Source: Smallanthus sonchifolius | Taxonomy: Eukaryota; Streptophyta; Magnoliopsida; Asterales; Asteraceae | NCBI GenBank assembly: GCA_023525975.1 | Contig: CM042038.1 | Coordinates: 3,349,272 to 3,413,271 of the forward strand | Direction of reading: 5' to 3' | Length of the DNA: 64,000 nt | Program-made: the position numbers and the translations under genes | Notes under the pieces: model-generated | Seen by the model: the letters and a program-made list of their open reading frames with translations, nothing else | Told to the model about the DNA's origin: nothing | Databases searched by the model: none | In this document: piece by piece, positions 46,876-58,640 of the stretch | Position numbering within the stretch: position 1 is the stretch's first letter | How the letters are laid out: the number at the start of each line of letters is the position of its first letter

Positions 46876-49250
46876 CATTTCCTAGTTATTTTGTAAATAT
46901 TGGTAAGAGTGAAGCACTTTGGCCAACAACATATTCCAGTAAATGAGAATTATGTCAAAAGAACTGAATCAAAATAACAGTCAAATCCTCACGTGAGTTC
47001 CCAAATACCGTGCCAAACCCATGAATACAAGCGCCATAAAATTAGGGGATTAATTTCAAGGTTATGGCCAAACACTTGTTACTTAAGTAAACCCTACAAA
47101 CTCTCAAAAGGCCAGTAATTAAAAATTATTAATTACTTAGTGACGTTTATTAGCGTTTACCCTTTCGGAATCATTTTGTAACACGGCTGTAGTAAGAGTA
47201 CAAACAACTTGATTAATTATGCCATCGGTCCTTTTAATATATATTTTAACAAGAACAACTCTAGGCTATAAATCACCGTTTCATTATGCATGTATATATT
47301 TTTTTATTGTAACTTGCAAGCGTATAAAGTTAATTGTGTTTGGCTAAAATGATTGTAATAAGATTTTAGTTTGTTATATTAGGATCAAATTGTCATAAGA
47401 AGTTTATTTTTAGTTTGTCAAGTTTAATTCATTCGATTAGCTTTTCCAGTTTCACATAGAGATTTGATTATTGTAATTTCAATTTCGTTCTTGTTTAATC
47501 GTTTGATGATAAAATCCTTCAATCGTTAGTTCTTTTTGTATTTTTGTCAAATGTATATACACTTTAGATGAGTTAGAGGATACGGTATACTCTTAAGTGA
47601 GTGAGGCAACTCACACCCCTCACTTAGAGAGGGTGGTGTTCATATGCCTCACTTGCATCACACCAATCACCTAATGCCACCTCACCTCTCACTCCCTTAC
47701 TTGCATCACACCCTTCCGTAAAATATCTCATGAGAATCCCTCCCTCACACCCCTCACTAGAAAAGGGTGGGGTGGGGGGGGGTTGTTTCCCTCAGGTGAT
47801 GGTTATTAGTCGACTCTTTCACAAGGGCATACCCTTACCCTGACACCTAACTAAAAACATACATGTAAATCACAAGTTAAACCACTATTTTTGTTTATTA
47901 AATTAATTTGGTTTGACGTAGGGCCACCACCACTTGGTGTTTCTCGTTTTCCTCAAGATTACCTAAACCCATATTTGATCGCTAATTTTGAAGCTGGCAA
48001 TCTTTGATATATGTGTTTAACATCTCGTTCAATTGTTGTTCTTTTTACACGTATATCGTAATACGTAAATGCATACTTCAAAGTTATGAGGACAACCCCC
48101 TCCCTATAAATTTTCGGAACTATACAAATTATAGTAAATTTAGTGTTTGGTTAAATATCAATTTCACCTTTTTATTACATTATCAGTTTTAAATCATGTG
48201 TACCCTTATGCTTAAATGCATACTTCAAAGTACCAAAATGCTTCTAGCCTTAAAGCATCACATTGCACCAATCACCCACGCTACGCAAGCACGGTTGCAA
48301 GTGGGAGTTGGGATGAAATTCGCACCCTTGGGGTACCCACTTGTTCCTTATGGCTAAAGAAACAATTACTATGGAAAACTCTCTTATATAGTATATACAA
48401 CGCCAAGGTTCACCCTGCACCTACGTGGGACAAGTTCCTACATTTTTCCTCCTATTTTCACAGCTTTGTGAATTTCAAACACACAACTTTGAATATTGAT
48501 ATCGCATTAATCTTAACTTCGTTTTAGATACGGTTTAGTTAATTACAAATCTCTCACGTAATAGAACCCAACCCAATAAATAATAATTATATTAATAATA
48601 ATCACATATAGTTACTTGTATATAAACTTAATGAAAAACCATATTTCCACCAAGTAAAAACTCCATTTTTTCCACTAGTTTTCCAAGAATCATGAATTTT
48701 TTTTAAAATAATAACTCCGGCAAATAATCTTGAATTTTGTTAATAGAAAATGAAAAGGATAGAATTAAAAAATAACATAAAGGCTGCCTAACTGTAGCCA
48801 GGTTGCACGTGAAGGCCTTGTGACCGATGTTGCCGTTGTTCCTCCCATACTCGACAGTCGACTCCCTTTCTCCTTTCTTAATTTGTACTTTAACTCTCGT
48901 TTTCATGTCTTAAATAAATGTTTATTAAAAACTGTCATTTAATTCTAGATATTAGATTATAATATTTGTTAAAGTACTAAATTAGAATTATTATTCTCTC
49001 TTATTATTATATATTAAAACTTAAAATTTACCTTTCCTCATAACCAACTTCTAAAATTGATGGAAAGTATGCAAAGTTTGATTAAAATTCAAAATACATA
49101 TATAAGAGTACACGGATTGTCCATTTGGTATGTTACAATTTTGAATTTGGTCACTAACTTTAAGAAAACTACACTAACAGCCTCAAATTATATATAAACG
49201 TAACATTGTTGGTCCCTCAGTTGAATTACGGGTAAACTACACTAACAACC
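46876..49250. other. gene-free interval
   Basis: No gene recognised. 47590-47780 has several CTCACACCCCTCACTT phrases (an imperfect short repeat) ending in a G-run, GGGTGGGGTGGGGGGGGG (47765-47783). 48216-48527 is open for 103 codons on the plus strand but shows no domain; the phrase ATGCTTAAATGCATACTTCAAAGT occurs twice nearby (48066 and 48207 in similar form). Confidence 0.4.
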
Positions 49251-49251
49251 T

Positions 49252-49470
49252 CAAATTACTTGCTATTGGATCAGTTTATTATGATTTGTTGTAGTTTCAC
49301 ATTCGCTGAAAGTTGGATTTAACGAGGAGAGTTACTTTGTCGATCTAAAGAATGGAGAGCAATTACTTGCTACTAGATTAGTTTATTGTGATTTGTTGTA
49401 ATTTCACATTCACAGAAACCTAGATTTAACAAGGAGAGTTACTTCGTCGATCTCAAGAATGGAGAGGTCA
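49252..49470. repeat. tandem duplication of a ~110-bp unit
   Basis: AATTACTTGCTATTGGATCA through TTTGTCGATCTAAAGAATGGAG (49253-49358) is repeated as AATTACTTGCTACTAGATTA through TTCGTCGATCTCAAGAATGGAG (49360-49468) with about a dozen substitutions. Beyond it, 49540-49680 has four GAATCGATGGA/GAAATCGAAATGAAGAAAT units. There is no recognised protein. Confidence 0.8.
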
Positions 49471-49680
49471 CCAAAGGTGTGGAATTCCTGGAACTCTGTA
49501 ATCTGTTCGTTCTTATCCATTTGATGCGGAGATGGTTCAATCTATGTGGACATGGTTCAATCGATGGACTGAAATTGGTGTAGAGATAGTTCAATCCATG
49601 GAGTGAAATCGAAATGAAGAAATGGGTGAATCGACGAATTGAAATCGAAATGAAGAAATTGTTGAATCGATGGACAGTAT

Positions 49681-50663
49681 GTGATTTGATGCATTTTCAA
49701 AAACATCGCATCTTAACTTGAGAAATAAATTTAAAATTTAGACATACCCCACGATCCATGCATGTACTTAACTCAATACTTACTGTTATAAAAAGTTCAA
49801 AAGTTACAATATAACCTAAATTTTAAATGTCGGATATTTCTAAGGGTAAATTTTAAAAATGCAATAAATGCAATTATTTTATAAATATTTGTAAAATGTT
49901 GTCTATTTAGCTTTTATTATTTTAGGTATAATATATATAGATGAACCAACATTAATCCAAATTTATTTTGTGCCTTGATAATTACTATGGCTGACAATTT
50001 CTGACACAGATTCACACTCAAACAACATATTTTCATATTTTTGTCATAACCAACTCTATAATATACTAAAATTTAGTGTTGTTTTTTTATCATGATTATT
50101 GTTCAATAGTAAATTGTAGGCCGTTATTATACAAATCATGATGTACACCTACATAGTATGATAAAACCATGTGAAAACACATGTTTAAAGATACGAATAT
50201 TAAATCCAGTGGACCAAATTTCAGTAATAATTGTTTATATACTTCTCGTTAATTGTCCTTAAAATCACAGTTGTAACACTTGATATAATGACACATTTCA
50301 TTTGACTTGAGGAAGTACCACACGAATGTAACTGAGAGATAATTATATGCATGATTAACCTATTAATTACTCAATTAAGTTATGCTAATCCCGATATCAA
50401 TTTGTTAAGACTTAAGCATGTTATTGGATTAAAAATACACACTCAAAGACAGCTAATTTCTTAGAAACTAAGATCCAATTAACATTAATGGTCGGTTTTA
50501 TTATTATTATTATAACAAATATCGAAATAATATTTTCTTTATATTACTTTTCATCTCCATTGGATATAATATATCAAAATTTCCATCCCCATTAGTAACA
50601 AATAACTAAATATGATGGCTAAACAAATTTACAAAAATATATTATACATACACATGATCTTGT
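49681..50663. other. gene-free 3' flank of STN7
   Basis: AT-rich. The STN7 3' UTR presumably begins below 50664; an AATATATTATACATAC stretch at about 50636 could serve polyadenylation. Nothing else stands out. Confidence 0.4.
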
Positions 50664-53600
50664 TTAATCCTCTCTTGGAATCCATCTACTCCACCACAAG
50701 CTCTTCCTTCGTCGGTTAAGCTCGTCCATGCTCTCGTTCAGTGTTTTAAGGATTTTCCTCTGGAACTGAAGGATCGAGGCAAGGGCATTTCTCTCTGCAC
50801 TTTTCTGCTTTTGTGGTCTAATTTCCTACAACCAAATACACGAAAAAAAAAAAGTTAAAAAATTATTATCCTTTTTTTAACTTTTGGCAAGTTAAAAGAT
50901 TTCACTATGCAAAACAAAAGCTCAAGGACTTATCTGCATAAAAGTATAAATTCATAGGATTGTTTTGAAACTTCCCTTGCCAACATTCGTATTGGTAGCA
51001 GGCCAGCCCAATAACCTCTAAACTTAAAACTCAAAACCATGGTGAAGATGCTTTGTCCCCCATGGGATCTGACCACATGGTGGGCGGGGCGAGCCCGTTT
51101 GTAATCTTTTTTTCATTACTTATATTATTTTCCAGGCTTTACCCTTTACCCCAGAAAAAAAGGAACATACAAATTAAAAAAGGTGTTCAAACTTCTTACT
51201 TTGAGTTCCTGAAGTTGGGCTTCAGTGAATCCACCATCTTTCTTAGTTCCGGATCGGGTCATAAGCTGAATGATCCATGTAACAGCTTCACTATAGTCCT
51301 GCTGTGTGGCCCGAAAAAACTGTAGCCTAAGGTTTTTCATGACGGATAAAGCTAGAAGGCCTTCTTTGTCAAAATAAGGATGGGCTAAAGCAGCTTTGGC
51401 ACTGGTTCTTTGCCGGGCCTTGTACCTGACCATAGAAGTTAAAAGTTCCCACCCGACTCCACCATCTAAATCTAATAACTCGAACCCTTTTCGGAGATCT
51501 GCGCTTGCACGTGGCTCAACACTTTTTCTCCATGCAACGAGGTCGTAGTCACATCTTTTTAGTTGGCGGTTAAACTGTATGAGACCACTGTCCGAGCGCA
51601 TTGAAGGGAATGCCTAAAATAAATGGATACTGTAAATTATAAAAAAAAAATTATAGTAATGATGCATAGTGAAATGAAGAAATTCGGTTGTTTACCATTT
51701 GTAGTAATATGAGACCAGTGCTGTATATGTCAACCGATCTGGGAGGTTCAACTGTTGAAGGGTTTTCATGACCGGAGTTAATAATCTTGAAAGTTATGTT
51801 GTTACATGAAGAAAATTTGTTGAAAAGGAAACAAGTTGTATGGGTTGAAAGTCGTCCAAAGTGTATTTTTTAATGAATCAAACATCCTAAATGAAAAAAA
51901 TACAAAGTAAAAAATTAGATAATTGCTAAAACAATATAATTTTCATAATCATATTTGACACGCTAATTGTTTAATACAGGAACATGTTTTGAACAAAAAG
52001 TATTTCAGGTCAACCCAACTCGTTTCACCCATACCAAAAAAAATACCTGCCATAGAACCGGAGAAAGTGCAGCTGCAACAGGAGCTGAAGGTGCAGATGG
52101 AGTTTGGGTGCTCATAATATATTGCTCAGGCGCTGCATATCTGAAAAAGATTCAATATTTAGGCTCCAAGAATAATCTTTACACTTTTCCTTATGTCTCA
52201 TAAACGAGACCGAGAATCATATCATGTTTAGTTTCTATACAAGTATATAGGACCCACATAATGAACTGTATACACATATGTAATCTTTAATAACTAAGCC
52301 TGGCAAAATGGGTGGGCCGGGTGGATTTTAAAAAGGTATCAATTTAGTTTGGGTCAAAACAGGAGCCTGATTTTTAATACCTTGGGTCTAGAAGAAACTC
52401 TTTGGGGATATAATTGACGCCAACTCTTAAATCTGCTGCAGCTCCCAAATCAATGATCTTGAATGTGCGGGATCCTGATTTTAAAACAAAATAACAAATA
52501 ATTATTTGGAGTTGGAATTTATAGAATTTAGAATGTCAAAGTATATAGAAAGGATGTAACGTTTACCTTTGGAGAAAATAATATTTTGTGGTTTGATATC
52601 TCTGTGAACAATCCCTGTTGAGTGAAGACCATCTAATGCGAGCAAGAGTTGCCTGAGCATTGTTTGGATGATTTTATTCTCTCTTTCTAACCCTTTTGGC
52701 AGGTCTTGTACCTCCCCGAGAATCATTGATTCAACCTGAAAACATATTTGTAGGAAAAATGTATTCAAATTGAAAGTTAAGTACTTTAAATGAGGAGGAA
52801 AGAGCACTTTGGATCAATTGAGTTGTAAGCATCATCAAGGATCATAAGTAGATGGGGTAAATTTGACCCATTTGTTTTTAAATGGGTCAATTAGGATTTT
52901 GCTTTATCTCAAGTGGGTACACTAAGAAAAAGGTAGCTAAAAAATAAATGGGCCGAACGGGTCAAGCTAGTTTTGAGTAGTCCAATGTCTATTTAAAGAT
53001 TTAGATTAGTACTCTAATAATTAGTCATAGCTAATTATCTATAAATAGATATCACAGTGGAAAGAACATGTTTGCAGGTAATCCAACCCGTTTCGACCTG
53101 TATTGATAAAATGACTAGTTTCAACCCAAACCCATTTTCACCCATCACCAAACCCACTTGACCCATCTATTGCAACCTCTGCTCTATATGTATTAGAGGA
53201 CTAGGTTAAAATCTCGTGTATTACACGGGTTAAATAAATAAAATGTTATATATTTAGTAATAAAAATTTTATATTTTTAAAAACCCGTGTAATACACCGG
53301 TTGAATAAACCAGTATATTACATCGGTTGAATAAAATATAATGTAATTTGTTAACAAACACATTTGTCAAAATATGTTTTTAAAAAATGTAATTTGTCGT
53401 GACAGTTATAAGGTCTGTTAAGTTAGTTTTTAAAACATTTTTTTTCAATTGAGTATTAATTTTTTCTATTTAATTGATATAATGTTAGTTCATATTAAGT
53501 TCATTTGATTGATGATACAATAACTATTTATAATTAAATAATAACTATCCGTAATTAGATTTATTAATATAAAGATTATTATTTAATAGGAGAGAGAAAT

Positions 53601-55405
53601 AGAAAATCTAATATTTAATAGGAGAGAGGCGGTAAAATAAAGGTGAGGAGTAACCAGAGAGTGACACGTGTCCTGAAGAGATTTTCATTTATTAGAGTAG
53701 TAAGATTAGTTTCTAATGTTAAATTCACGTGTGATTGGAGATTTCCTTCTATCACACTCTTATCTAGCGACGTCTCAAGACATCAATATGAAAACAGATT
53801 TTCCATTTCAAGTTTTCAACATAGAACAATAAAAGCGATCTAAATAAAATCCAATATCAAGAAGTGAAGAAACCAAGAATCAATCTTGAGATATGTTACC
53901 AACATTATAAGGGAACTCTTTACTCTGCATCAAATCTGCAAGTGTGGACTCCCCTTCAAACCTCCAGATGAGCCAATACTCGGCTCCTTTCTTTGAAGAA
54001 CTCTGCAAAATACAGTCAAAAGCGATAATTATAAATAAACGTTGACCTTTTATATAATAATTAGCGAAACTTATAGAAGTGGAAATATCATTATGCATAG
54101 AATTTACAAGAGCCGGGGTTTCAGTGGGAGCAGCCTTTTTATCTCCAAACTCTACCAATAACTCTGCTATGATTGAAATTTTATTGGGTACGTTTGTTAT
54201 GCATAGAATTTACAAGAGCATACCTCAAGAAAGCCATACACGAAATCGGCACAACTATTTGCACAAGCCCTTCTTACACGCTCGTTCATCCATATCTCCA
54301 CCGCACCATATTCTGTAGCTTTTTTAAGTACTAAATCGCCTTCCTTTTAGCAACCACCAGAAAAACCATAATCACTACATTATCGTTGTTTTCGAATTTA
54401 GAAGAATTGGCTACTAATATGAGAATTTCTATACATAGAGTACCATAGTTAGTTGACATATATGCAAACAAGTGATGATCATATGGTTGGTGATGTAATT
54501 TTCTTTACGCGTAGGCTATACAGATACCAACCCCTTACTATTCAATTCAGACACCCGATGTTATACGGCCTGTATGGTTGTGTTTTTCTCTTATACGGGC
54601 CGTATGATAGAAAGCCATACGGGTTGTATAGCTTTCTGACTGATACAAAAACAACTGATGTGACGGTGTACACAATGTTATACGGGCCGTATAACCTTTT
54701 TCTACTATCTATACGACCCGTATGACAACACCAGGCATATCTATAGTAGGACCTTTTTCTCTAAAAAATGAACACGAATTTCTCTGTGGAATTTAATCAA
54801 ACACATGGCGGGTACCTTCGAAGACGGTTTCTTAGCCCAGGAAACTCTATAAACAACACCAAAAGCTCCCTCACCCAACTTCTTTCCCAACACAAAATCA
54901 TCCTGCCATCATCACAAACACCACAACAACATCAAAACATGTTAGAAACACAAGACCAACCTGTAAAAACTAACCTTTTTGTAAGTTGGTCTGAATAATC
55001 TCTCAACAAAAGCAAGAATAAACATATCCCAAAACCCAGGGGCCACACCAGGGGTAGCCCAGAGGTAAGAAAGTGTACCCAAAGCCAAAACAGCACCAGG
55101 GATTGTTAGTGTCAAAGCATTTGATCTGGGCAATGTGCTTCTGTATATAATATCCCCACACTCCATCACTGTACAAGGAAGACCAACTCCAACACCCACA
55201 AACACATTATGAACAAAATCAACCAATTGGACACCAGCAACAACAGTTGACTTAAAATTTGGCCTAAAGATTGTGAATGTGAACTGGGTTCTTGTAAAGG
55301 TTTAAACTTTAACCTTTTGCCTAAAATTGGAGATGGTGGTAATGAATTGAGGGAGTGAAGCTTTACAGAACCACTTCCTAATCCTACTCCAGCTAAAGTT
55401 GACAT
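50664..55405 (-). CDS. STN7: STN7-like thylakoid LHCII kinase, ten exons, two apparent 1-base frameshifts
   Basis: Exons on the minus strand: 54975-55405, 54816-54902, 54224-54343, 53904-54002, 52567-52735, 52381-52474, 52047-52140, 51696-51751, 51200-51613, 50664-50825, all with GT/AG introns. The product would be about 575 residues (Arabidopsis STN7 has 562). Order: transit peptide; CTVMEC, the redox-active cysteine pair; one membrane span; P-loop GKKLGEGAFGVVY (exon 2); lysine segment VLKKATEYGAVEIW (exon 3); HRDIKPQN (exon 5); the DLG form of DFG (exon 6); AAPEQY (exon 7); exon 9 with long C-lobe; the end WWSRWIPRED. STN7 phosphorylates LHCII when plastoquinol builds up, driving state transitions. 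Exon 1 (431 bases) and exon 8 (56 bases) are each one base short: the frame changes between about 55300 and 55262, and CGGTTGAC at about 51731 lacks a T. Either the allele is broken or the assembly has indel errors. Confidence 0.92.
53201..53705 (-). mobile_element. non-autonomous Helitron (family A) inside STN7 intron 4
   Basis: On the minus strand it starts TCTTACTACTCTAATAAATG after A and ends ATTTTAACCTAG before T, with a CCCGTGTAATACACG hairpin near the 3' end. It is related along its length to the copy at 10014-10456. It makes up nearly half of the intron between exons 4 and 5 (52736-53903), in the same orientation as the gene. Confidence 0.85.
54545..54730. repeat. cluster of ATACGGGCCGTAT-type palindromes in STN7 intron 2
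   Basis: Six related words occur within 185 bases: TTATACGGCCTGTATGG, TTATACGGGCCGTATGA, CCATACGGGTTGTATAG, TTATACGGGCCGTATAA (perfect palindrome) and CTATACGACCCGTATGA, plus a shorter relative. They alternate with AT-rich spacers. This looks like a transposon-derived subterminal region, but I see no ends. A single related word is in the LARD interior (27758). Confidence 0.65.
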
Positions 55406-55753
55406 ATCAGTCAGTTTATGAACATGAATATATACATTTGATCGTTAATACCTTTGAAGGGGCTCTTTCTATTGGGGCACATATGATGAACTGAATTACA
55501 GTTTTCAGGGAGTTTTTGGTGGAGAGAATTGGGTTGAGTGGGTGGGTTAATAAGGGCCACAAATGATACTTCAAGTTGCTATCATCTGCTTGGGTTTGGA
55601 GGTGGAGAATCGTTAGATCAAATTATCTTTGAGCTTATCTTTACAAATGGACGTAGATAAAAGTAGTTTAATCGTTTAAAACACACACAATGGGCTTAAT
55701 TGTATCAGAGCATTCGTATAGGTTTTTTTTATCATTTTGGTTTTTAAAAGTAA
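55406..55753 (-). promoter_or_regulatory. STN7: upstream region of STN7
   Basis: This holds the presumed 5' leader and promoter of STN7. A CCACCCACTCAACCCAATTC-like leader (minus strand) precedes the ATG. No definite TATA box; a C/A-rich leader and AT-rich distal part are all I can see. A Helitron begins at 55754. Confidence 0.35.
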
Positions 55754-56293
55754 CTAGTTTTTTTACCCGTCGCGCGTTGCGGCGGCGCTAAACGCAGCGT
55801 GATAAAGTATAGACTACAATCGACCTGACTCGTTTCCAAACAAAATTTACATCGATTGTACCCGTCGAATGAAAACGTATTATTATATTTGACCGACTCG
55901 TTTCAAAGTAAATTTATGTCGAAACGTAGACCAACATGAAACATACATAAAAATACGTACGAAAACGTAATATATTTGACCTGGCTCATTTCCCAACAAA
56001 ATTTACATCAAAACGTACACGAACTTGAATTTATACCGACACGCACATAAAAATAAGAACGTAAGAAATTAGTTTTTTTTAAGTAAAAACGTATATTGGT
56101 AAACTCGAAACTTTAAAAACTCGAAGGGGGTGAAAATGACATTTTGCAAAATTTTTATAAAGTGGAGGGGCTAAAAGTGTAATATATAAAAGTGAAGGGT
56201 AATTTGTTAATTTGGCAAAAAGTGAAATTACCAAAATATCATAAAAGACAAAAAATATCGGAGGGTAATTTGGTAATTGAACTTAGTTAGTGA
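55754..56293 (-). mobile_element. non-autonomous Helitron (family B), 540 bp, upstream of STN7
   Basis: On the minus strand it begins TCACTAACTAAGTTCAATTACC after A and ends AAAAAAACTAG before T. The 3' hairpin is CCGCCGCAACGCGCGACGG, a seven-pair GC stem. The element shares this end with the partial copy at 10708. No Rep/helicase. It lies about 350 bases upstream of the STN7 ATG. Confidence 0.85.
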
Positions 56294-56608
56294 TTGTATG
56301 TATTAATAATTTGAATCAATAACGGACCACTGATCCACCCCGATCATCTCCATCATCAGGAGGATACCCATCATAGGTGAAAAAACCATCGGCCCAAGCT
56401 CGACCTTTTTTTTTGTCACAAAAAGGCCTTGAAACCAAGACCTCTCAATTTTAGTAAAGTCTTAGTTATACACCTTTGCCAGTAGTAAAGTTGCGATCAT
56501 GTTTTTTTATCCTGATCTTTATAATTTAACTAAACAACGTCATTTCATTAAAAAAAATGTTCTTTTTTTAAAAACCTCTCATATCCCATTTCTTATTTTT
56601 ATAATTTT
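56294..56608. other. spacer between Helitron and foldback element
   Basis: No gene. CGACCTTTTTTTTTGTCAC (56402 on) is followed by a GGCCTTGAAACCAAGACCTC phrase; no structure recognised. Confidence 0.4.
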
Positions 56609-57124
56609 AAAAGTAAATTGTCATTTTCTGTAACATCCCGAGTTTTAGAGCACGAGAGAATTAACGAGGAATTAAAACTTAAATAAAGAGAAAGGAAGCG
56701 GGCTTGGGCCGGGGTGTATGGGCCGAAAGGGGCAAGGGTCGGGCCCTTATAAGCCTCAAGATCAGCCAAAAGCTCTCATTTCCATCCTCATTTCCGGATT
56801 TTAGAGAGAGAGAGTGAGAGAGATTCTAGAGAGAGAAAGTCCCGGTTTTCGGATTAGAGCTTCAAGGATCGTTAGCAAGAGTCTCGTGAGTGTTTAGCAA
56901 CAAAAAGGAAGTGATTACAGGTAACCGATTCTCCTAGATCTGAGTTTTAGTTCGTTTTTAGGTTTTTCGGGTTTTGGGTAAAAAGGTTATGTTTAATCAG
57001 ATGAAACGGAAAGATAAGCATAGATTTGAGTTCCTTAATGGAAAACGAGCGTTTTGAATGCAAACAGGTTCGGGATCTTGAAGTGATCAGACCCGAATGC
57101 GAAAGTTAGGGTTTTTCGCCAAGA

Positions 57125-57262
57125 ACAGGTCGTGCGCACTTGCTAAGTGCGCACAGAGCAGGAAGAGGGACCTGCGCACTTGCTAAGTGCGCAGGAAGGG
57201 AAGACTGCGCACTTGCTAAGTGCGCAGGAGGCAGAGTCTGCGCACTTGCTAAGTGCGCAGGC
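57125..57262. repeat. four hairpin repeats TGCGCACTTGCTAAGTGCGCA in the solo LTR
   Basis: Four copies of a 21-base inverted repeat (9-base arms, GCT loop) are separated by 10-22 base purine-rich spacers such as GGAAGGGAAGAC. They lie in what would be the transcribed leader of the LTR. The palindromic arms are perfectly conserved in all four copies while the spacers differ. Confidence 0.9.
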
Positions 57263-57540
57263 ATCAGGTCTGATTAAGTGAAGTCAGTATGTTAGAGTAG
57301 TTAAACCGTTTAGCGTCGAGTTAAGTCTGATAAGTGTCAAATTGTTATGATTGTTTAGATTGTGTGAGATCCAGTAGATCGTTGCAGCTTAGATACCAGG
57401 TGAGTTCTAATCCCCTTTTTGCCTTCTTTAGGGGTGGTATGCATACTTAGTGTAAAGTGTTTATTATATTTTATATATTGTAAACTGAAGAGAAAAGCTA
57501 TGTTTTAGTGAAAGGTTTAAAAGAGGCAAAAGTATGTTTT

Positions 57541-58080
57541 CAGTAAAGTAAGATATATCATTTGGCAAGCGTTTACTATATTTTCATATACATAAACAAA
57601 GGCATGATATATGTGCTAGTATGTTTTCAGTAAAGTAAGATATATCATTTGGCAAGCGTTTACTATATTTTCATATACATAAACAAAGGCATGATATATA
57701 TGATAAGCTATGTTTCAGTAAAGTAAGATATATCATTGGGCAAGCGTTTACTATATTTTCATATACATAAACAAAGGCATGATATATGTGCTAGTATGTT
57801 TTCAGTAAAGTAAGATATATCATTTGGCAAGCGTTTACTATATTTTCATATACATAAACAAAGGCATGATATATATGATAAGCTATGTTTCAGTAAAGTA
57901 AGATATATCATTGGGCAAGCGTTTACTATATTTTCATATACATAAACAAAGGCATGATATATATGATAAGCTATGTTTCAGTAAAGTAAGATATATCATT
58001 GGGCAAGCGTTTACTATATTTTCATATACATAAACAAAGGCATGATATATATGATAAGCTATGTTTCAGAAAGTTTTATA
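57541..58080. repeat. minisatellite, ~88-bp unit, six copies, in the solo LTR
   Basis: CAGTAAAGTAAGATATATCA begins units at 57541, 57628, 57716, 57803, 57891 and 57979, with a partial at about 58066. Two slightly different versions alternate (ending in GTGCTAGTATGTTTT or ATGATAAGCTATGTTT), which suggests a higher-order 176-bp unit. Confidence 0.95.
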
Positions 58081-58269
58081 AACAGTAAAGTGAACAGCTT
58101 TCCTTCGGGAATGAGTACCAGTTTGTAAAGGTCCTTGGGACAGATGTTACTTGTACAAGATGTCAGATATGGGTTCCACCCATTAGTAAGAACCTTAGGG
58201 TTCGTTAACAGTTGTACAACTGGGATGAGTGACGGCGGTTGCTCGGGAGGTCCACGCAACCTCCCCTTA

Positions 58270-58640
58270 GCGGTATTGTCGGTTCATGGATGTAAGCCAT
58301 GGGGGCATTGACCAGGGTATTGTCGGTTCATGGATGTAAGCCATGGGGGCATTGACCAGGTATTCGTCGGTTCATGGTCGTTGACCATGGGGGCGGTACA
58401 GTAGTGACAAGGAATTGACGGATAAGCGGTATTGTCGGTTCATGGTCGTTGATCATGGGGGCATTGACCAGGTACTCGTCGGTTCATGGTCATTGACCAT
58501 GGGGGCGGTACAGTAGTAACAAAGAATTGACGGATAAGCGGTATTGTCGGTTCATGATCGTTGATCATGGGGGCATTGACCAGGTACTTGTCGGTTCATG
58601 GATGTAAGCCATGAGGGCAGTACAGTAAAGAGGAATTGAC
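58270..58640. repeat. minisatellite with GTCGGTTCATGG / CCATGGGGGC units in the solo LTR
   Basis: Seven units of the form TATTGTCGGTTCATGGxxGT, then a complement-like CCATGGGGGCATTGACC, occur at 45-65 base intervals, some extended by GGTACAGTAGTxACAAxGAATTGACGGATAAGCG. TCATGG...CCATGG makes each unit a potential hairpin. Confidence 0.9.

Noticed and set aside
51053..51325. Plus-strand 90-residue frame
   Set aside because: It is antisense to STN7 exon 9.
57125..57262. Regularly spaced palindromic repeats resembling a short CRISPR array
   Set aside because: The setting is a plant nuclear LTR, spacers are short and purine-rich, and there are no cas genes. It is a transposon-borne tandem hairpin.
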